In this document: positions 24,093-32,479 of the stretch, one piece after another
How the letters are laid out: every line of letters starts with the position of its first letter
Position numbering within the stretch: the first letter of the stretch is position 1
Origin: Roseicyclus marinus
GTDB taxonomy: Bacteria; Pseudomonadota; Alphaproteobacteria; Rhodobacterales; Rhodobacteraceae
Reading direction: 5' to 3'
DNA: 64,000 nucleotides
NCBI RefSeq assembly: GCF_030163795.1
Contig: NZ_JASJOF010000007.1
Coordinates: 124,001 to 188,000 of the forward strand
Position numbers and translations under genes: made by a program
The notes under the pieces: model-generated
What the model saw: the letters and a program-made list of their open reading frames with translations, nothing else
Told to the model about the DNA's origin: nothing
The model's database searches: none

Positions 24093-25361
24093 ATGTCGGA
24101 TCCTGCAAAATCCGTGAGCGAGATCGAGGATGTTTTGGCCTCGATCCGTCGCCTTGTCTCCGAGGGGCAGGGTGCGCCGCTGGTGGCGGCCCCGACCTCA
24201 GCGGCCCCGCGCCTCGTGCTGACGGCAGCGCAGCGCGTCACCGAACCTGACGATCCTTGGACGCCGGTGCCATCCGCATCGCCCGCAACCGAAGCGACAT
24301 CCGAGGATCCCGCTTGGGGACTTGAGGATCGTCTTTCGGATTGGGGCGAAATCGAGAGCAGCGCCGAGGAAGCGATCGAGGATGCCATAGCCGAGCAATC
24401 GGCGCCGGTCCCGCCCGGTCCCGCAGCCGATGCAAGCTCCTTCGAGCCGGCGGCTGAGGGTGATGCGGAGGAGCCCGTCTTCGAGCCTGAAACCGGCGAT
24501 ACGAACTGGCCCGATGCGGGCGCGACGCGGGCCTTGCGCGATCTGGCGATGGTGCGCGGTCAGACCGGCGGCGAGGATGTCGCTGCGGGAACGGGCATGA
24601 GCGAGGACGCGGTAGCCGATCGTCACACGCCGGTCACTGAAGCCACGGGCTTTGCCGAGGCTGAGGCTGAGGCTGAGGCAGGGGGCGAGGAAAAGGCCGC
24701 CCGGCCTGCGGGCGAGGATAAGACCGCCCGGCCTGCGGGCGAGGATAAGACCGCCCGGCCTGCGGGCGAGGATAAGACCGCCCGGCCTGCGGGCGAGGCA
24801 GCCAACACCGGCGCGGCGCAGGATAACCCGGACCGGAGGGAGAGCCCGATGACCGACGAAACGGCGATCGGGGAGGACCCGGTGGACGAGGCCAAAAGCA
24901 CCGGGGCCAAGCGCACCGGGGCCAAGGTTCCCTTGGCGCCGCGCCGGGTGGTGTTGCGCCCTGTTGCCGTAGATCGCGCGGCCACCACAAATACCGATGC
25001 GCCATCCGGGGCGCCTGTCGCCGAGGAGCGTAACGACGCTCCGCCCGCCGAGGAACGCACCGAAGCACCTTCCGCCGAGGGCCGTCACGAGGCTCAGCCC
25101 GCTGAGCATGGCGATGGCGAGCCGCATGTCGAGGATCAGGACGACGATCCGGATGTCGAGGATCTGGGCGACGAGCCGCAGCCCTTCACCTTTCCCGAGG
25201 CCGAGGATGGGATCTTGGACGAGGAGACCTTGCGCCAGATCGTGGCCGAGGTGGTGCGCGAGGAATTGCAGGGCGTTCTAGGGCAGCGGATCACGCGCAA
25301 CGTGCGCAAGATGGTCCGCCGCGAGGTCAGGCTGGCCCTTGCCGCGCAGGATCTGGAGTGA
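24093..25361 (+). CDS. PopZ/DUF2497-like acidic protein with repeat linker
   Basis: 422 residues. The N-terminus carries the DUF2497-type helix (SVSEIEDVLASIRRLVSE). A very long acidic Ala/Pro/Glu/Asp-rich linker follows (about 30-365), including four tandem ARPAGEDKT units. The C-terminus is a charged helical domain (ETLRQIVAEVVREEL, then RKMVRREVRLAL). PopZ in related bacteria has this helix-acidic linker-helix layout and forms polar condensates that anchor chromosome and cell-cycle proteins. Orthology with PopZ is inferred from layout only. Confidence 0.6.
   Translation: MSDPAKSVSEIEDVLASIRRLVSEGQGAPLVAAPTSAAPRLVLTAAQRVTEPDDPWTPVPSASPATEATSEDPAWGLEDRLSDWGEIESSAEEAIEDAIAEQSAPVPPGPAADASSFEPAAEGDAEEPVFEPETGDTNWPDAGATRALRDLAMVRGQTGGEDVAAGTGMSEDAVADRHTPVTEATGFAEAEAEAEAGGEEKAARPAGEDKTARPAGEDKTARPAGEDKTARPAGEAANTGAAQDNPDRRESPMTDETAIGEDPVDEAKSTGAKRTGAKVPLAPRRVVLRPVAVDRAATTNTDAPSGAPVAEERNDAPPAEERTEAPSAEGRHEAQPAEHGDGEPHVEDQDDDPDVEDLGDEPQPFTFPEAEDGILDEETLRQIVAEVVREELQGVLGQRITRNVRKMVRREVRLALAAQDLE
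24699..24797 (+). repeat. 27-bp in-frame tandem repeat
   Basis: Three full and one partial copy of a 27-bp unit encoding A-R-P-A-G-E-D-K-T, nearly identical in DNA as well as protein. The low divergence points to recent slippage or unequal exchange. It lengthens the acidic linker of the PopZ-like protein. Confidence 0.9.
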
Positions 25362-25424
25362 GGTGGGCGGCCGCAATGTGCGCCCACCCTTGACCCGTGG
25401 CCGCGCCGGTCCAAGGTAGGATCC

Positions 25425-26282
25425 ATGTTCCCGCTGCGCGATCATAACCCGTCGAACCGGCCCCCCTTTGTCACTTGGGGCCTCATCGTTCTGAACGTGC
25501 TGATCTTCCTAAGCTATTATCCGGCCCTGTCAGGCTCGGAGCGGCTGCTGATGGGGTTCTACGCGGATTGGGCGCTGGTGCCCGCCGAGGTGTTGCGGGG
25601 GCAGGACGGGCATACCGTCATCACCTCGATGTTCCTGCACGGCGGTTGGATGCACCTGATCGGGAACATGTTGTTCCTCTACATCTTCGGCGACAATCTC
25701 GAGGATCTGCTGGGGCATGTGACGTTTCTGGGCTTCTACCTCGCCTCGGGCGTGGCGGCGGCGGCGGGACAGATCATCGCGGGGCCGGGATCCACCGTGC
25801 CGATGGTCGGTGCCTCGGGGGCGATTGCCGGGGTGATGGGGGCCTATCTGCTGTTTTTCCCGCGCGCGCGGATCGACGTGCTGGTGATCATCGTCTTCCT
25901 GATCCGGGTTTTCACCATTCCCGCTTGGCTGATGCTGGGCCTGTGGTTCGGGTTGCAGCTGGTCAACGGCCTGTCGATGGATGTGGCGGGCGGCGGCGTG
26001 GCCTATTGGGCGCATGCGGGCGGCTTCGTGGCCGGTGTGCTGCTGGTGCTGCCCGCATGGCTGCGGCGCGGTGGCCCCGACTATTGGGCGCACTGGCATG
26101 GCAAGCCGCCGCATGACGAGGTGGAATATGTCATGGAGCGCAGCCGCCGCAGCCCCATTCCCCGTGTTCGGCAGGTGCGCAGCGATCGGGCCTCGACCCG
26201 GCCATTGGCCGACCTGTCGCGTATCCCACGCAGTGGCAGCCGCCGTGGGCCGCGCACGCCCTGGTCGGGCGGTCGGGACTGA
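25425..26282 (+). CDS. Rhomboid family intramembrane serine protease
   Basis: 285 residues. The catalytic Ser lies in GASGAIAGVMG and the catalytic His in VAYWAHAGGFVAG. The second-TM signature HGGWMHLIGNMLFLYIFG is also present. Six or so hydrophobic spans occupy residues 15-205; the last 70 residues are a basic cytosolic tail. Rhomboids cleave transmembrane substrates within the membrane. The start ATG at 25425 follows GGATC. Confidence 0.88.
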   Translation: MFPLRDHNPSNRPPFVTWGLIVLNVLIFLSYYPALSGSERLLMGFYADWALVPAEVLRGQDGHTVITSMFLHGGWMHLIGNMLFLYIFGDNLEDLLGHVTFLGFYLASGVAAAAGQIIAGPGSTVPMVGASGAIAGVMGAYLLFFPRARIDVLVIIVFLIRVFTIPAWLMLGLWFGLQLVNGLSMDVAGGGVAYWAHAGGFVAGVLLVLPAWLRRGGPDYWAHWHGKPPHDEVEYVMERSRRSPIPRVRQVRSDRASTRPLADLSRIPRSGSRRGPRTPWSGGRD

Positions 26283-26539
26283 GAACGCCGTTTTTGGCCG
26301 ACGCAAGAGGATTTGCTGTGCCCAATTGTGGCAAAACATTAACAAAATCTTGATGAACGTGAGGCAGCGCCTATATCTGGCGCTCTGGGGATCGAAAACC
26401 TACTGGAATCTGTGTACTTCCCGATCAAGCCATGCGCAGAACGCATAGCAAGGTTGTGATAATCGCATCACAGAATCGCACACAGATCGGGCAGAAGGGT
26501 CCTCACGCCGGAAACGCAAGAGCAAAAAAGGACGACGAA
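26283..26539. promoter_or_regulatory. Regulatory region upstream of the DUF6280-type gene
   Basis: About 257 bases, more A+T-rich than the flanks. It holds a near-consensus CtrA-type site TTAA-N7-TTGA (26339-26353), a hairpin GCGCC/GGCGC near 26370-26390, and an 18-bp palindrome TGTGAT-N6-ATCACA (26455-26472) of CRP/FNR-like appearance. The half-site spacing is compatible with a CRP-family regulator. None is proven; they are listed because they are strongly dyadic. Confidence 0.4.
26455..26472 (+). promoter_or_regulatory. CRP/FNR-type palindrome
   Basis: TGTGAT-AATCGC-ATCACA, with perfect 6-bp arms, 68 bases before the ATG of the DUF6280-type gene. The half-site matches CRP-family recognition words. 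Confidence 0.45.
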
Positions 26540-26863
26540 ATGCGGGATTTCGTTGATGGCACTGCCTTCAACTTCGAACAAGGCCAACGCGCGCGCAAGC
26601 TTTTTGCCGCCGTGGTGCTTGCCGCGCTTGATGATGCGATCGCGGATGACAAGAAATACGGCAATGGCCCCGAGCAGATCGCCCGCTGGGCACGGTCGCG
26701 CGACGGCCGTGAAGTGCTGAGCTGCGCCGGCATCGACCCCAACGAGCGCGTGGTGAAGGGCCTGATGGCCTTCGTTGCGCAGGGCGTCCGGACGTCGGTC
26801 GCACTGAGCCGGGAAGAGAGCGAACGCCGCCATCAGGCCGACGCCGAGGCCGAAGCCGCCTGA
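26540..26863 (+). CDS. DUF6280-type small conserved protein
   Basis: 107 residues from ATG 26540, with AAAAAAGGACG upstream. Segments FVDGTAFNFEQGQRARKLF and VLAALDDAIADDKKYGN look like the small DUF6280 proteins that are widespread in Rhodobacteraceae. No function is known for the family. The product is helical and soluble. A strong terminator follows. Confidence 0.75.
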   Translation: MRDFVDGTAFNFEQGQRARKLFAAVVLAALDDAIADDKKYGNGPEQIARWARSRDGREVLSCAGIDPNERVVKGLMAFVAQGVRTSVALSREESERRHQADAEAEAA

Positions 26864-26885
26864 GGCGGATCGGACCAAAACCAGA

Positions 26886-26911
26886 AAAACGCGCCCTCCG
26901 GGGCGCGTTTT
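26886..26911 (+). terminator. Rho-independent terminator
   Basis: CGCGCCC-TCCG-GGGCGCG perfect 7-bp stem, extended by AAAA/TTTT, then TCTTTTTC. It lies 23 bases after the DUF6280-type stop. Confidence 0.92.
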
Positions 26912-27021
26912 CTTTTTCGCACTCAAGAATATCGCTCAGCCGGGCTGTGCCCGCCCTTGGGCATCTACCGGGGCGAATGATCGCCGCGACGCGCCCGGCG
27001 CGGTCCGGCATCTGGTCTGAT

Positions 27022-27107
27022 TGGTGCGGGCGGGGGGACTTGAACCCCCACGGCACAAAGGCCCACGGATTTTAAGTCCGATATGTCTACCATTCCATCA
27101 CGCCCGC
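27022..27107 (-). tRNA. tRNA-Leu (UAA)
   Basis: 86 bases on the minus strand with acceptor stem GCGGGCG, a long variable arm typical of leucine tRNAs, T-arm GGGGTTCAAGTCCCC and anticodon loop CTTAAAA giving anticodon TAA. CCA is encoded. Confidence 0.9.
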
Positions 27108-27253
27108 ATCGGGCGCATGGCTAGCGGCTTGGCGCAGGCTTGGCAATCGGGCGGCGACCTGTCGCGCGACCTTGCGACAGATCAAGGCGGCGGCGGCGGC
27201 TTTGCCGCATTCTGGACCCGGACGCGCAGCCCCGGATGGCCAGGAGAGGTGCC

Positions 27254-28033
27254 ATGCCCCACCACGGACGCGATACGGTAACGGTTTCCCCGCCGACGTT
27301 CGAGCGCAGCGCCTTTGCGCGGGTCGATGCCGATCTGCCCGCCGGTCACGCGCCGATGGACCGCGACTGGCTGATGGCGCGATTTTCCGAGGGTTTGCAG
27401 ATCCGGCTGCTCAGACAGCCTGCGACAGGTCTGGTGATCTTTCAGCCCGGCAAGCTGGCGTGGCGTCCGATCGAGGGAGCGGACCGCGCGCTAGTGGTGC
27501 AAGATCTGCGGATCGCGCCGGATCTGGTGGCCCGCGACGGCGCGGCGCGGCTGTGGTCCGTCGCGGAAGGATTCGCGCGTTATTACGGGCTTGGGGCAGT
27601 TCTGGCCCTGATCGGGCGGGGACCGGGCCTGATCGCGCCCGAGGTTGCGCCTGGTCGCGGCTGGCTCACGCTGGACGAGGGGCCCTGTGGCGTGCGGCTG
27701 ATCGGGCGTATCCTGCAAGGCCCCCTGGCCCTGCCGCACCTGCCGGACGACTGGGACAGGCGGGCCATGGCGCTGGGGCCGGGCGTGGTGATCCAGACCA
27801 CCGGCGAATGCGGCGCGCTGGAAGACCGGGCGCGGCGGATGTTGGGCGCCCTGTCGGCGCTGCGCATCCCCGCGCGACACGACCGCCCGACAGAGGCCTG
27901 CGACCTGCGCGCCCGCGCCGTCCGGCCCGATGCGGTCTATTCCGTCGTTGTGGACGGGCAGGTCATCGGCGGACCGCAGGTGACGCTCGATGTGATCCTC
28001 GACTGCCTCGGCGGGGGTCAGAGCCCTTCGTAG
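27254..28033 (+). CDS. GNAT/YoaP-like protein
   Basis: 259 residues from ATG 27254, with AGGAGAGG upstream. The segment [15 protein letters not shown] and the later [19 protein letters not shown], then [14 protein letters not shown] resemble YoaP-type proteins, in which an acetyltransferase domain is followed by a small redox-fold-like domain. The acetyl-CoA loop is not obvious, so the enzyme may be degenerate. The 3' end overlaps the apt gene on the other strand by 16 bases. Confidence 0.5.
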   Translation: MPHHGRDTVTVSPPTFERSAFARVDADLPAGHAPMDRDWLMARFSEGLQIRLLRQPATGLVIFQPGKLAWRPIEGADRALVVQDLRIAPDLVARDGAARLWSVAEGFARYYGLGAVLALIGRGPGLIAPEVAPGRGWLTLDEGPCGVRLIGRILQGPLALPHLPDDWDRRAMALGPGVVIQTTGECGALEDRARRMLGALSALRIPARHDRPTEACDLRARAVRPDAVYSVVVDGQVIGGPQVTLDVILDCLGGGQSPS

Positions 28034-28557
28034 GCGCAGATCGCGTGGACGGGCACGCCCATCGCCTCGATCCGCTTGCGGCCGCCCAGATCCGGCAGGT
28101 CGATCACGAAGGCGCAGCCCACCACCTCGGCCCCGAGCCGTTCGACCAGCCGGATGCCCGCCTCGGCGGTGCCGCCCGTGGCCAGAAGATCGTCGACGAT
28201 CAGGACCTTTTCGCCCGGCTCCAGCGCATCATCGTGGATTTCCACCGTGGCGCGGCCGTATTCCAGTTCATAGTCCTGTTCGATGGTGCGCGCGGGCAGT
28301 TTGCCCTTTTTGCGGATTGGCACGAAACCCTTGGACAGCTGGTGCGCCACTGCGCCGCCGAGGATGAAGCCCCGCGCCTCCAGCCCCGCCACGCGGTCGA
28401 TACGGGCGCCGACATAGGGCGAGAGCAATTGATCGACCGCAAGCCGGAATCCGCGCGCGTCCTGAAACAGGGTCGTGACATCGCGGAACAGGATCCCCTC
28501 ATGCGGGAAATCGGGGATCGTGCGGATGTAATCCTGAACGGTTTTGTGGGCGGTCAT
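28018..28557 (-). CDS. apt: Adenine phosphoribosyltransferase
   Basis: 179 residues, normal length. It contains the PRPP-binding signature [14 protein letters not shown] and the flanking [14 protein letters not shown]. Apt makes AMP from adenine and PRPP, salvaging adenine released by nucleoside breakdown. The adenine-yielding mtnP lies about 1.7 kb away on the same strand, so the two could feed one salvage route. Confidence 0.95.
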   Translation of the reverse strand: MTAHKTVQDYIRTIPDFPHEGILFRDVTTLFQDARGFRLAVDQLLSPYVGARIDRVAGLEARGFILGGAVAHQLSKGFVPIRKKGKLPARTIEQDYELEYGRATVEIHDDALEPGEKVLIVDDLLATGGTAEAGIRLVERLGAEVVGCAFVIDLPDLGGRKRIEAMGVPVHAICAYEGL

Positions 28558-28586
28558 CGGGGATCTTGTCCTTCTTGTGGGCGCGT

Positions 28587-29255
28587 TCAGGGGCGCGGAT
28601 AGTGGAGCCGCAGCGCGGCGGCATCCTGACCGCGCAGCCAGACGGTGGAATTGCTGTATTCGGCGAAGATCGAAGTGCCATAGGACGGGCTGTCGACATC
28701 CGTCGGCAGGCCCATCGCCTGCACCAGTTCCTCGAGCACGACCGAGGCGATCTCGCGCCGGTTGATGTCCTGGCTGATGGCGATGGCGGCCGAAACGATA
28801 TCCTCCCCGCGCGAGCGGAGCGCGACGCGGGCAATCGCCATGTCGGCTCCGTCGAGATCGGGCAGGCTCGTGCCCGAGATCCTGCCGCCCTGCGGCGTGT
28901 CGACGAGGAACAGCGGCACGTCCAGATCGCCTTCGTAGGCGCGGGTCAGATGCAGATCCGCGCCCGAGGCGTTGATCTGGTCGATGGCGGCATCGATGGC
29001 GCGGTCGATGAGGTCGAACTTGTAGGAGGGAAAGGTCGTGGCGACAGCAGCGATGCCCACGCGCATCTCGCCCCGCCGCGCCTCGGGCCAGCGGATCATC
29101 GGTTTGGTGCAGGGCCCGCCCGGTTCGGCCCCGCAGGCGACGAGGCGGTAGAAATCGTGATCCGAGACCAAGCCGGGCAAGGGCACGAATTCCTGCGCCT
29201 CGACCGCCGTGGCGGCAAGGGTGAGGCCGGTCACAAGGATAAGCCCGTTACGCAT
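28587..29255 (-). CDS. DUF2927 secreted protein
   Basis: 222 residues from ATG 29255; the first 20 residues form a signal peptide ([16 protein letters not shown], Ala-x-Ala cut). The body shows the DUF2927 pattern: a peptidase-like, EV-rich domain with [18 protein letters not shown], then [15 protein letters not shown]. It has the look of a secreted lipase- or metallopeptidase-like protein, but no function is established. It sits 29 bases upstream of apt on the same strand. Confidence 0.75.
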   Translation of the reverse strand: MRNGLILVTGLTLAATAVEAQEFVPLPGLVSDHDFYRLVACGAEPGGPCTKPMIRWPEARRGEMRVGIAAVATTFPSYKFDLIDRAIDAAIDQINASGADLHLTRAYEGDLDVPLFLVDTPQGGRISGTSLPDLDGADMAIARVALRSRGEDIVSAAIAISQDINRREIASVVLEELVQAMGLPTDVDSPSYGTSIFAEYSNSTVWLRGQDAAALRLHYPRP

Positions 29256-29346
29256 GGCGACAGGTGACGGCAAGCCGTGCCCGCGCGCAAGCGGGTCGCG
29301 CCAAGGGGTTGGCTGGCTGTTGCGCGAAGATCGCGGGCGGAGCGGA

Positions 29347-30240
29347 TCAGCCGACCAGGTGACGGGCGAGAAAGGCCAGCGCCTCGTGCCGCATCTCGGG
29401 CGTTTCCACATGGCCCGTCCGGGGCGAAAGGTGCAGGTGCAGCCGGTCCGGCGCATTGGCATAGGCCTGCGTCAGCCGCGCCACCGCGGGATCGTACGCC
29501 TCTGGCGGCGTCAGCGGGTCCGTTTGGCCCAAGGCCACGAAGTGCGGGCGTGGCGCGACAAGGGCCGCGACATCGCCCATGTCGCCTTCGGTCAGAAGGC
29601 CCGGCACGGTCATGTAGGGCCCGTGCAGGTCATGCGCGCCCGTGGCGATCAGAGGTGCCATATCGCCAAGGACACACAGATGCGCGCAGGCCGCGATGCG
29701 CGGCTCGAGCGCCGCAAGCCAATAGGCATGGGTGCCGCCCATCGACAGGCCCAGCGTGGCGATGCGCGCCGCGTCCACCTCGGGGCGCGCTTCCAGCCAG
29801 CGAAAGGCGGCGTGCAAGTCCGCCAGCATCCGCCCCATCAGCGGCCGACCCTGCCAGAGCGCGGCCTTGACCAGCGCCGCCTCGGGCCCCTCGTCCTGCC
29901 GTCCGCCGAAGGGGGCGAGGTCTATGGCCAGGCTTGCGACGCCCAGATCGGCCAGCGCCGGGCCATAGGGGCCGTGCAGGGCAGGACGGCCGAGCACCAG
30001 TTCCTCGGCCCCGATCTCGTAGCGGTTGCCATGGGCATGGCAGTAGAGAACGGCAGGATAAGGCCCTGCTCCGGTCGGGCGGAGGTAGATCGCGGGGATC
30101 TGCGTGCTGCCGATGGTCAGGATAAAGCGGTGCAGCCTGTGCGCGCCCAGTTCCACGCCTGCGCCGGGGTCGCCCCGCGCCCTGTCGGTCGTGCCGCCCG
30201 GCTGGCCCAGAAGCTGCCACAGACGCGCGGCATTCAGCAT
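29347..30240 (-). CDS. Alpha/beta hydrolase (esterase/dienelactone hydrolase-like)
   Basis: 297 residues. The nucleophile elbow is GLSMGGTHAY (Ser) and the late His is in RTGHVETPEMR; a candidate Asp lies in ALGQTDPLTPP. The oxyanion-type HAHGNR segment follows the first strand. This matches acetyl-xylan-esterase or dienelactone-hydrolase-type enzymes, but the substrate is unknown. It follows mtnP directly (7 bases), so the pair may be co-transcribed. Confidence 0.78.
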   Translation of the reverse strand: MLNAARLWQLLGQPGGTTDRARGDPGAGVELGAHRLHRFILTIGSTQIPAIYLRPTGAGPYPAVLYCHAHGNRYEIGAEELVLGRPALHGPYGPALADLGVASLAIDLAPFGGRQDEGPEAALVKAALWQGRPLMGRMLADLHAAFRWLEARPEVDAARIATLGLSMGGTHAYWLAALEPRIAACAHLCVLGDMAPLIATGAHDLHGPYMTVPGLLTEGDMGDVAALVAPRPHFVALGQTDPLTPPEAYDPAVARLTQAYANAPDRLHLHLSPRTGHVETPEMRHEALAFLARHLVG

Positions 30241-30247
30241 CGCACTG

Positions 30248-31117
30248 TCACAACACGCGGCCCGCCACAGCCGACAGTTGCGCCACCATCGCAGGGTCGC
30301 GCCGGTCCGGGGCGGTCAGGATGGCATGATCCAGCGCCCGGTCGCACCCATGCGGACAGGGCGCGCGGTCCGCACTCAGCAGGTCCGGCAGGCGTGCGAC
30401 CAGCGCGCGGGCCTTGTCGGCATTGCCGCTCAGGACGCGGATGATGTCGCTGATGTCGACGCTGCCGTGGTCGGGATGCCAGCTGTCGTAATCGGTGATC
30501 ATGGCGACGGAGGCGTAGCACAGCTCCGCCTCGCGGGCGAGTTTCGCCTCGGGCATGTTGGTCATGCCGATCACGTCGCAGTCCCAGACCTCGCGGTAGA
30601 GCTTCGATTCGGCCAGGGTCGAGAACTGCGGCCCTTCCATCGCCAGATAGGTGCCGCCCTCATGCACGGTGATGCCTTCGGCGCGGGCCGCTTGCGCACA
30701 GGCCGCGCCCAGCCGGGGACAGGTCGGGTGGGCGACCGAGACATGGGCGACAAGGCCGGGCCCGAAAAACGACTTTTCGCGCGCGAAGGTGCGGTCGATG
30801 AATTGGTCGACGATCACGAAATCGCCCGGCGCCATCTCCTCGCGGAAGGAGCCGCAGGCGGAGACGCAAATCACGTCGGTCACGCCCAGACGCTTCAGCG
30901 CATCGATATTGGCCCTGTAGGGAACGGAGGTCGGGCTATGCACATGCCCGCGCCCGTGGCGCGGCAAAAACGCCATGGGCACGCCGCCGAGCCGCCCGGT
31001 CAGCACCGCATCCGAGGGCGCGCCGAAGGGGCTTTGCACCTCGACCCATTGGGCCTCTTCCAGTCCGTCGATCTGGTAGACGCCCGATCCGCCGATCACC
31101 CCGATCATGGTCTGCAT
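30248..31117 (-). CDS. mtnP: S-methyl-5'-thioadenosine phosphorylase
   Basis: 289 residues from ATG 31117, with AAGGGCAAGG upstream; an in-frame ATG at 31138 is an alternative. It has the purine nucleoside phosphorylase fold with GVIGGSGVYQIDG, PRHGRGH, and TNMPEAKLAREAELCYAS (purine-binding segment), as in MTA phosphorylases. It splits methylthioadenosine, a by-product of polyamine synthesis, to adenine and methylthioribose-1-phosphate. The adenine can be recycled by Apt. Confidence 0.93.
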   Translation of the reverse strand: MQTMIGVIGGSGVYQIDGLEEAQWVEVQSPFGAPSDAVLTGRLGGVPMAFLPRHGRGHVHSPTSVPYRANIDALKRLGVTDVICVSACGSFREEMAPGDFVIVDQFIDRTFAREKSFFGPGLVAHVSVAHPTCPRLGAACAQAARAEGITVHEGGTYLAMEGPQFSTLAESKLYREVWDCDVIGMTNMPEAKLAREAELCYASVAMITDYDSWHPDHGSVDISDIIRVLSGNADKARALVARLPDLLSADRAPCPHGCDRALDHAILTAPDRRDPAMVAQLSAVAGRVL

Positions 31118-31190
31118 CGCCTTGCCCTTTCGTGCCAACCGCCGCGCGCCTCAGCCAAGCATCCCGAGGGGCGCACAGCAAGCCCTGTCC

Positions 31191-31211
31191 CCTTCATCTT
31201 CCCCCAAATAC
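31191..31211 (+). repeat. CTTCATCTT-type intergenic repeat, copy 1
   Basis: CCTTCATCTTCCCCCAAATA, in the gap between the flavin reductase and mtnP genes. Three similar copies occur at 39617, 40438 and 63258, each close to a gene end. Confidence 0.5.
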
Positions 31212-31242
31212 GGTCAGCCCGGCCTGCGCCGCCCGCGCGCCG

Positions 31243-31857
31243 TCATTCTCCGGGCCGCTTCAGGCTGAATTTCTCGCGGATCACGGCGTAATCGCGATAG
31301 CCCATGCGCGTCAGCGGGTTGAAGGACAGGACGTCGAATTCCCCGTCCTTCAGGCAATCGTCGCGCATGTGGATGCCCGTGACTTCCCCGAAGACGGCGA
31401 AATTCGCCTCACCCTCCAGCCGCACGATCTGCGTCAGCCGGCATTCGAGCGATGCGGGTGCGCCTGCCACGCGCGAGCAGGGGATGGTTTCGCAATCGAC
31501 CCGGTCGATGCCAGCCAGCGCGAATTCATCCGTCTCCTTGGGCCACGGGCCCGAGGTGCGGTTCATCGCGTCGCGCATCGCGTATTCCACCACGTTCACG
31601 CAAAAGACGCCCGTCTCGCGGATGTTGGCGACGCTGTCCTTGGTGTCGCCGCGATCCTCCTTGGCCGAGGTCGAGGCGAACATGACCTGGGGCGGCACAT
31701 AGGCGACCGCGTTGAAGAAGGAATAGGGTGCCAGGTTTTCCGAGCCGTCCGCGCCCCGGGTGGAGATCCAGCCGATGGGCCGGGGCGTCACGATGGCGTT
31801 GAACGGGTTGTGGGGCAGGCCGTGGCCATCGGCGGGGCGATAGAACATGGGCGGCAT
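31243..31857 (-). CDS. Flavin reductase family protein
   Basis: 204 residues, a typical FMN-binding split-barrel protein. Motif TPRPIGWISTRG is followed by NLAPYSFFNAVAY (FMN phosphate and ring contacts) and later HMRDDCLKDGEFD. Members supply reduced flavin or act as reductases on their own. No partner monooxygenase lies nearby. Confidence 0.88.
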   Translation of the reverse strand: MPPMFYRPADGHGLPHNPFNAIVTPRPIGWISTRGADGSENLAPYSFFNAVAYVPPQVMFASTSAKEDRGDTKDSVANIRETGVFCVNVVEYAMRDAMNRTSGPWPKETDEFALAGIDRVDCETIPCSRVAGAPASLECRLTQIVRLEGEANFAVFGEVTGIHMRDDCLKDGEFDVLSFNPLTRMGYRDYAVIREKFSLKRPGE

Positions 31858-31927
31858 CTCCTTGCTCGGGTTTGTGCCAGACCTAGCGGCATGCTAGGCC
31901 AAGGGCCAGAGGCAGGGCACGGCGGGC

Positions 31928-32404
31928 ATGTATCGGCTGGAGCAGGAAACATCGGCGGACCGCTGGGAAGTGGAGGCGCTTTACGACACATGTTTCGCGC
32001 CGGGGCGCGAGGCGCTGTCGTCTTACCGTTTGCGCGAAGCTGTGCCGCCGGTGGCGCGGCTTTGCCTTGTGGCGCGCGATCCCGACGGCATCCTTGCGGG
32101 CGCGATCCGCTTCTGGCCGGTGCGCGTTGGGCGGGCCGAGGCGCTTTTGCTCGGCCCCGTGGCGGTTCACCCGACGCGGCAGGGCGAGGGATTGGGCGGG
32201 CTTTTGATGCGCGAAGGGATGAAGCGGGCAGAGGAAGACCGCTGGCCGCGCATCATGCTGGTGGGGGATGAGCCCTATTACCGCCGCTTCGGTTTCGTAA
32301 AGCTCGAGGGCGTGGAGATGCCGCCGCCGACGAACCCGGACCGGGTTCTGGGCATCGGCCATTGGGCAGGCGTCACGGGCAAGGTTACGCGCTGGACGCG
32401 GTGA
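31928..32404 (+). CDS. GNAT N-acetyltransferase (YhbS-like)
   Basis: 158 residues with the acetyl-CoA loop LLLGPVAVHPTRQGEGLGGLLM and the PYYRRFGF helix typical of YhbS-like GNATs. The substrate is unknown. It converges on the GMC oxidoreductase gene, with a triple palindrome between the two. Confidence 0.85.
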   Translation: MYRLEQETSADRWEVEALYDTCFAPGREALSSYRLREAVPPVARLCLVARDPDGILAGAIRFWPVRVGRAEALLLGPVAVHPTRQGEGLGGLLMREGMKRAEEDRWPRIMLVGDEPYYRRFGFVKLEGVEMPPPTNPDRVLGIGHWAGVTGKVTRWTR

Positions 32405-32410
32405 GGGCGG

Positions 32411-32476
32411 CGGAAAACGCGCGTTTTCCGTGACGAAAAACTGCAGTTTTTCGTCGGGCAAAACTGCAGTTTTGCC
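32411..32476. repeat. Triple-palindrome intergenic element A
   Basis: Three perfect palindromes stand side by side: CGGAAAACGCGCGTTTTCCG (32411-32430), GACGAAAAACTGC and its complement (32432-32455), and GGCAAAACTGCAGTTTTGCC (32457-32476). The outer edge repeats GCGGC/GCCGC. It fills the gap between convergent genes, so it may act as a two-way terminator. A second copy of the same design is at 47346-47409. Confidence 0.85.
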
Positions 32477-32479
32477 GCG

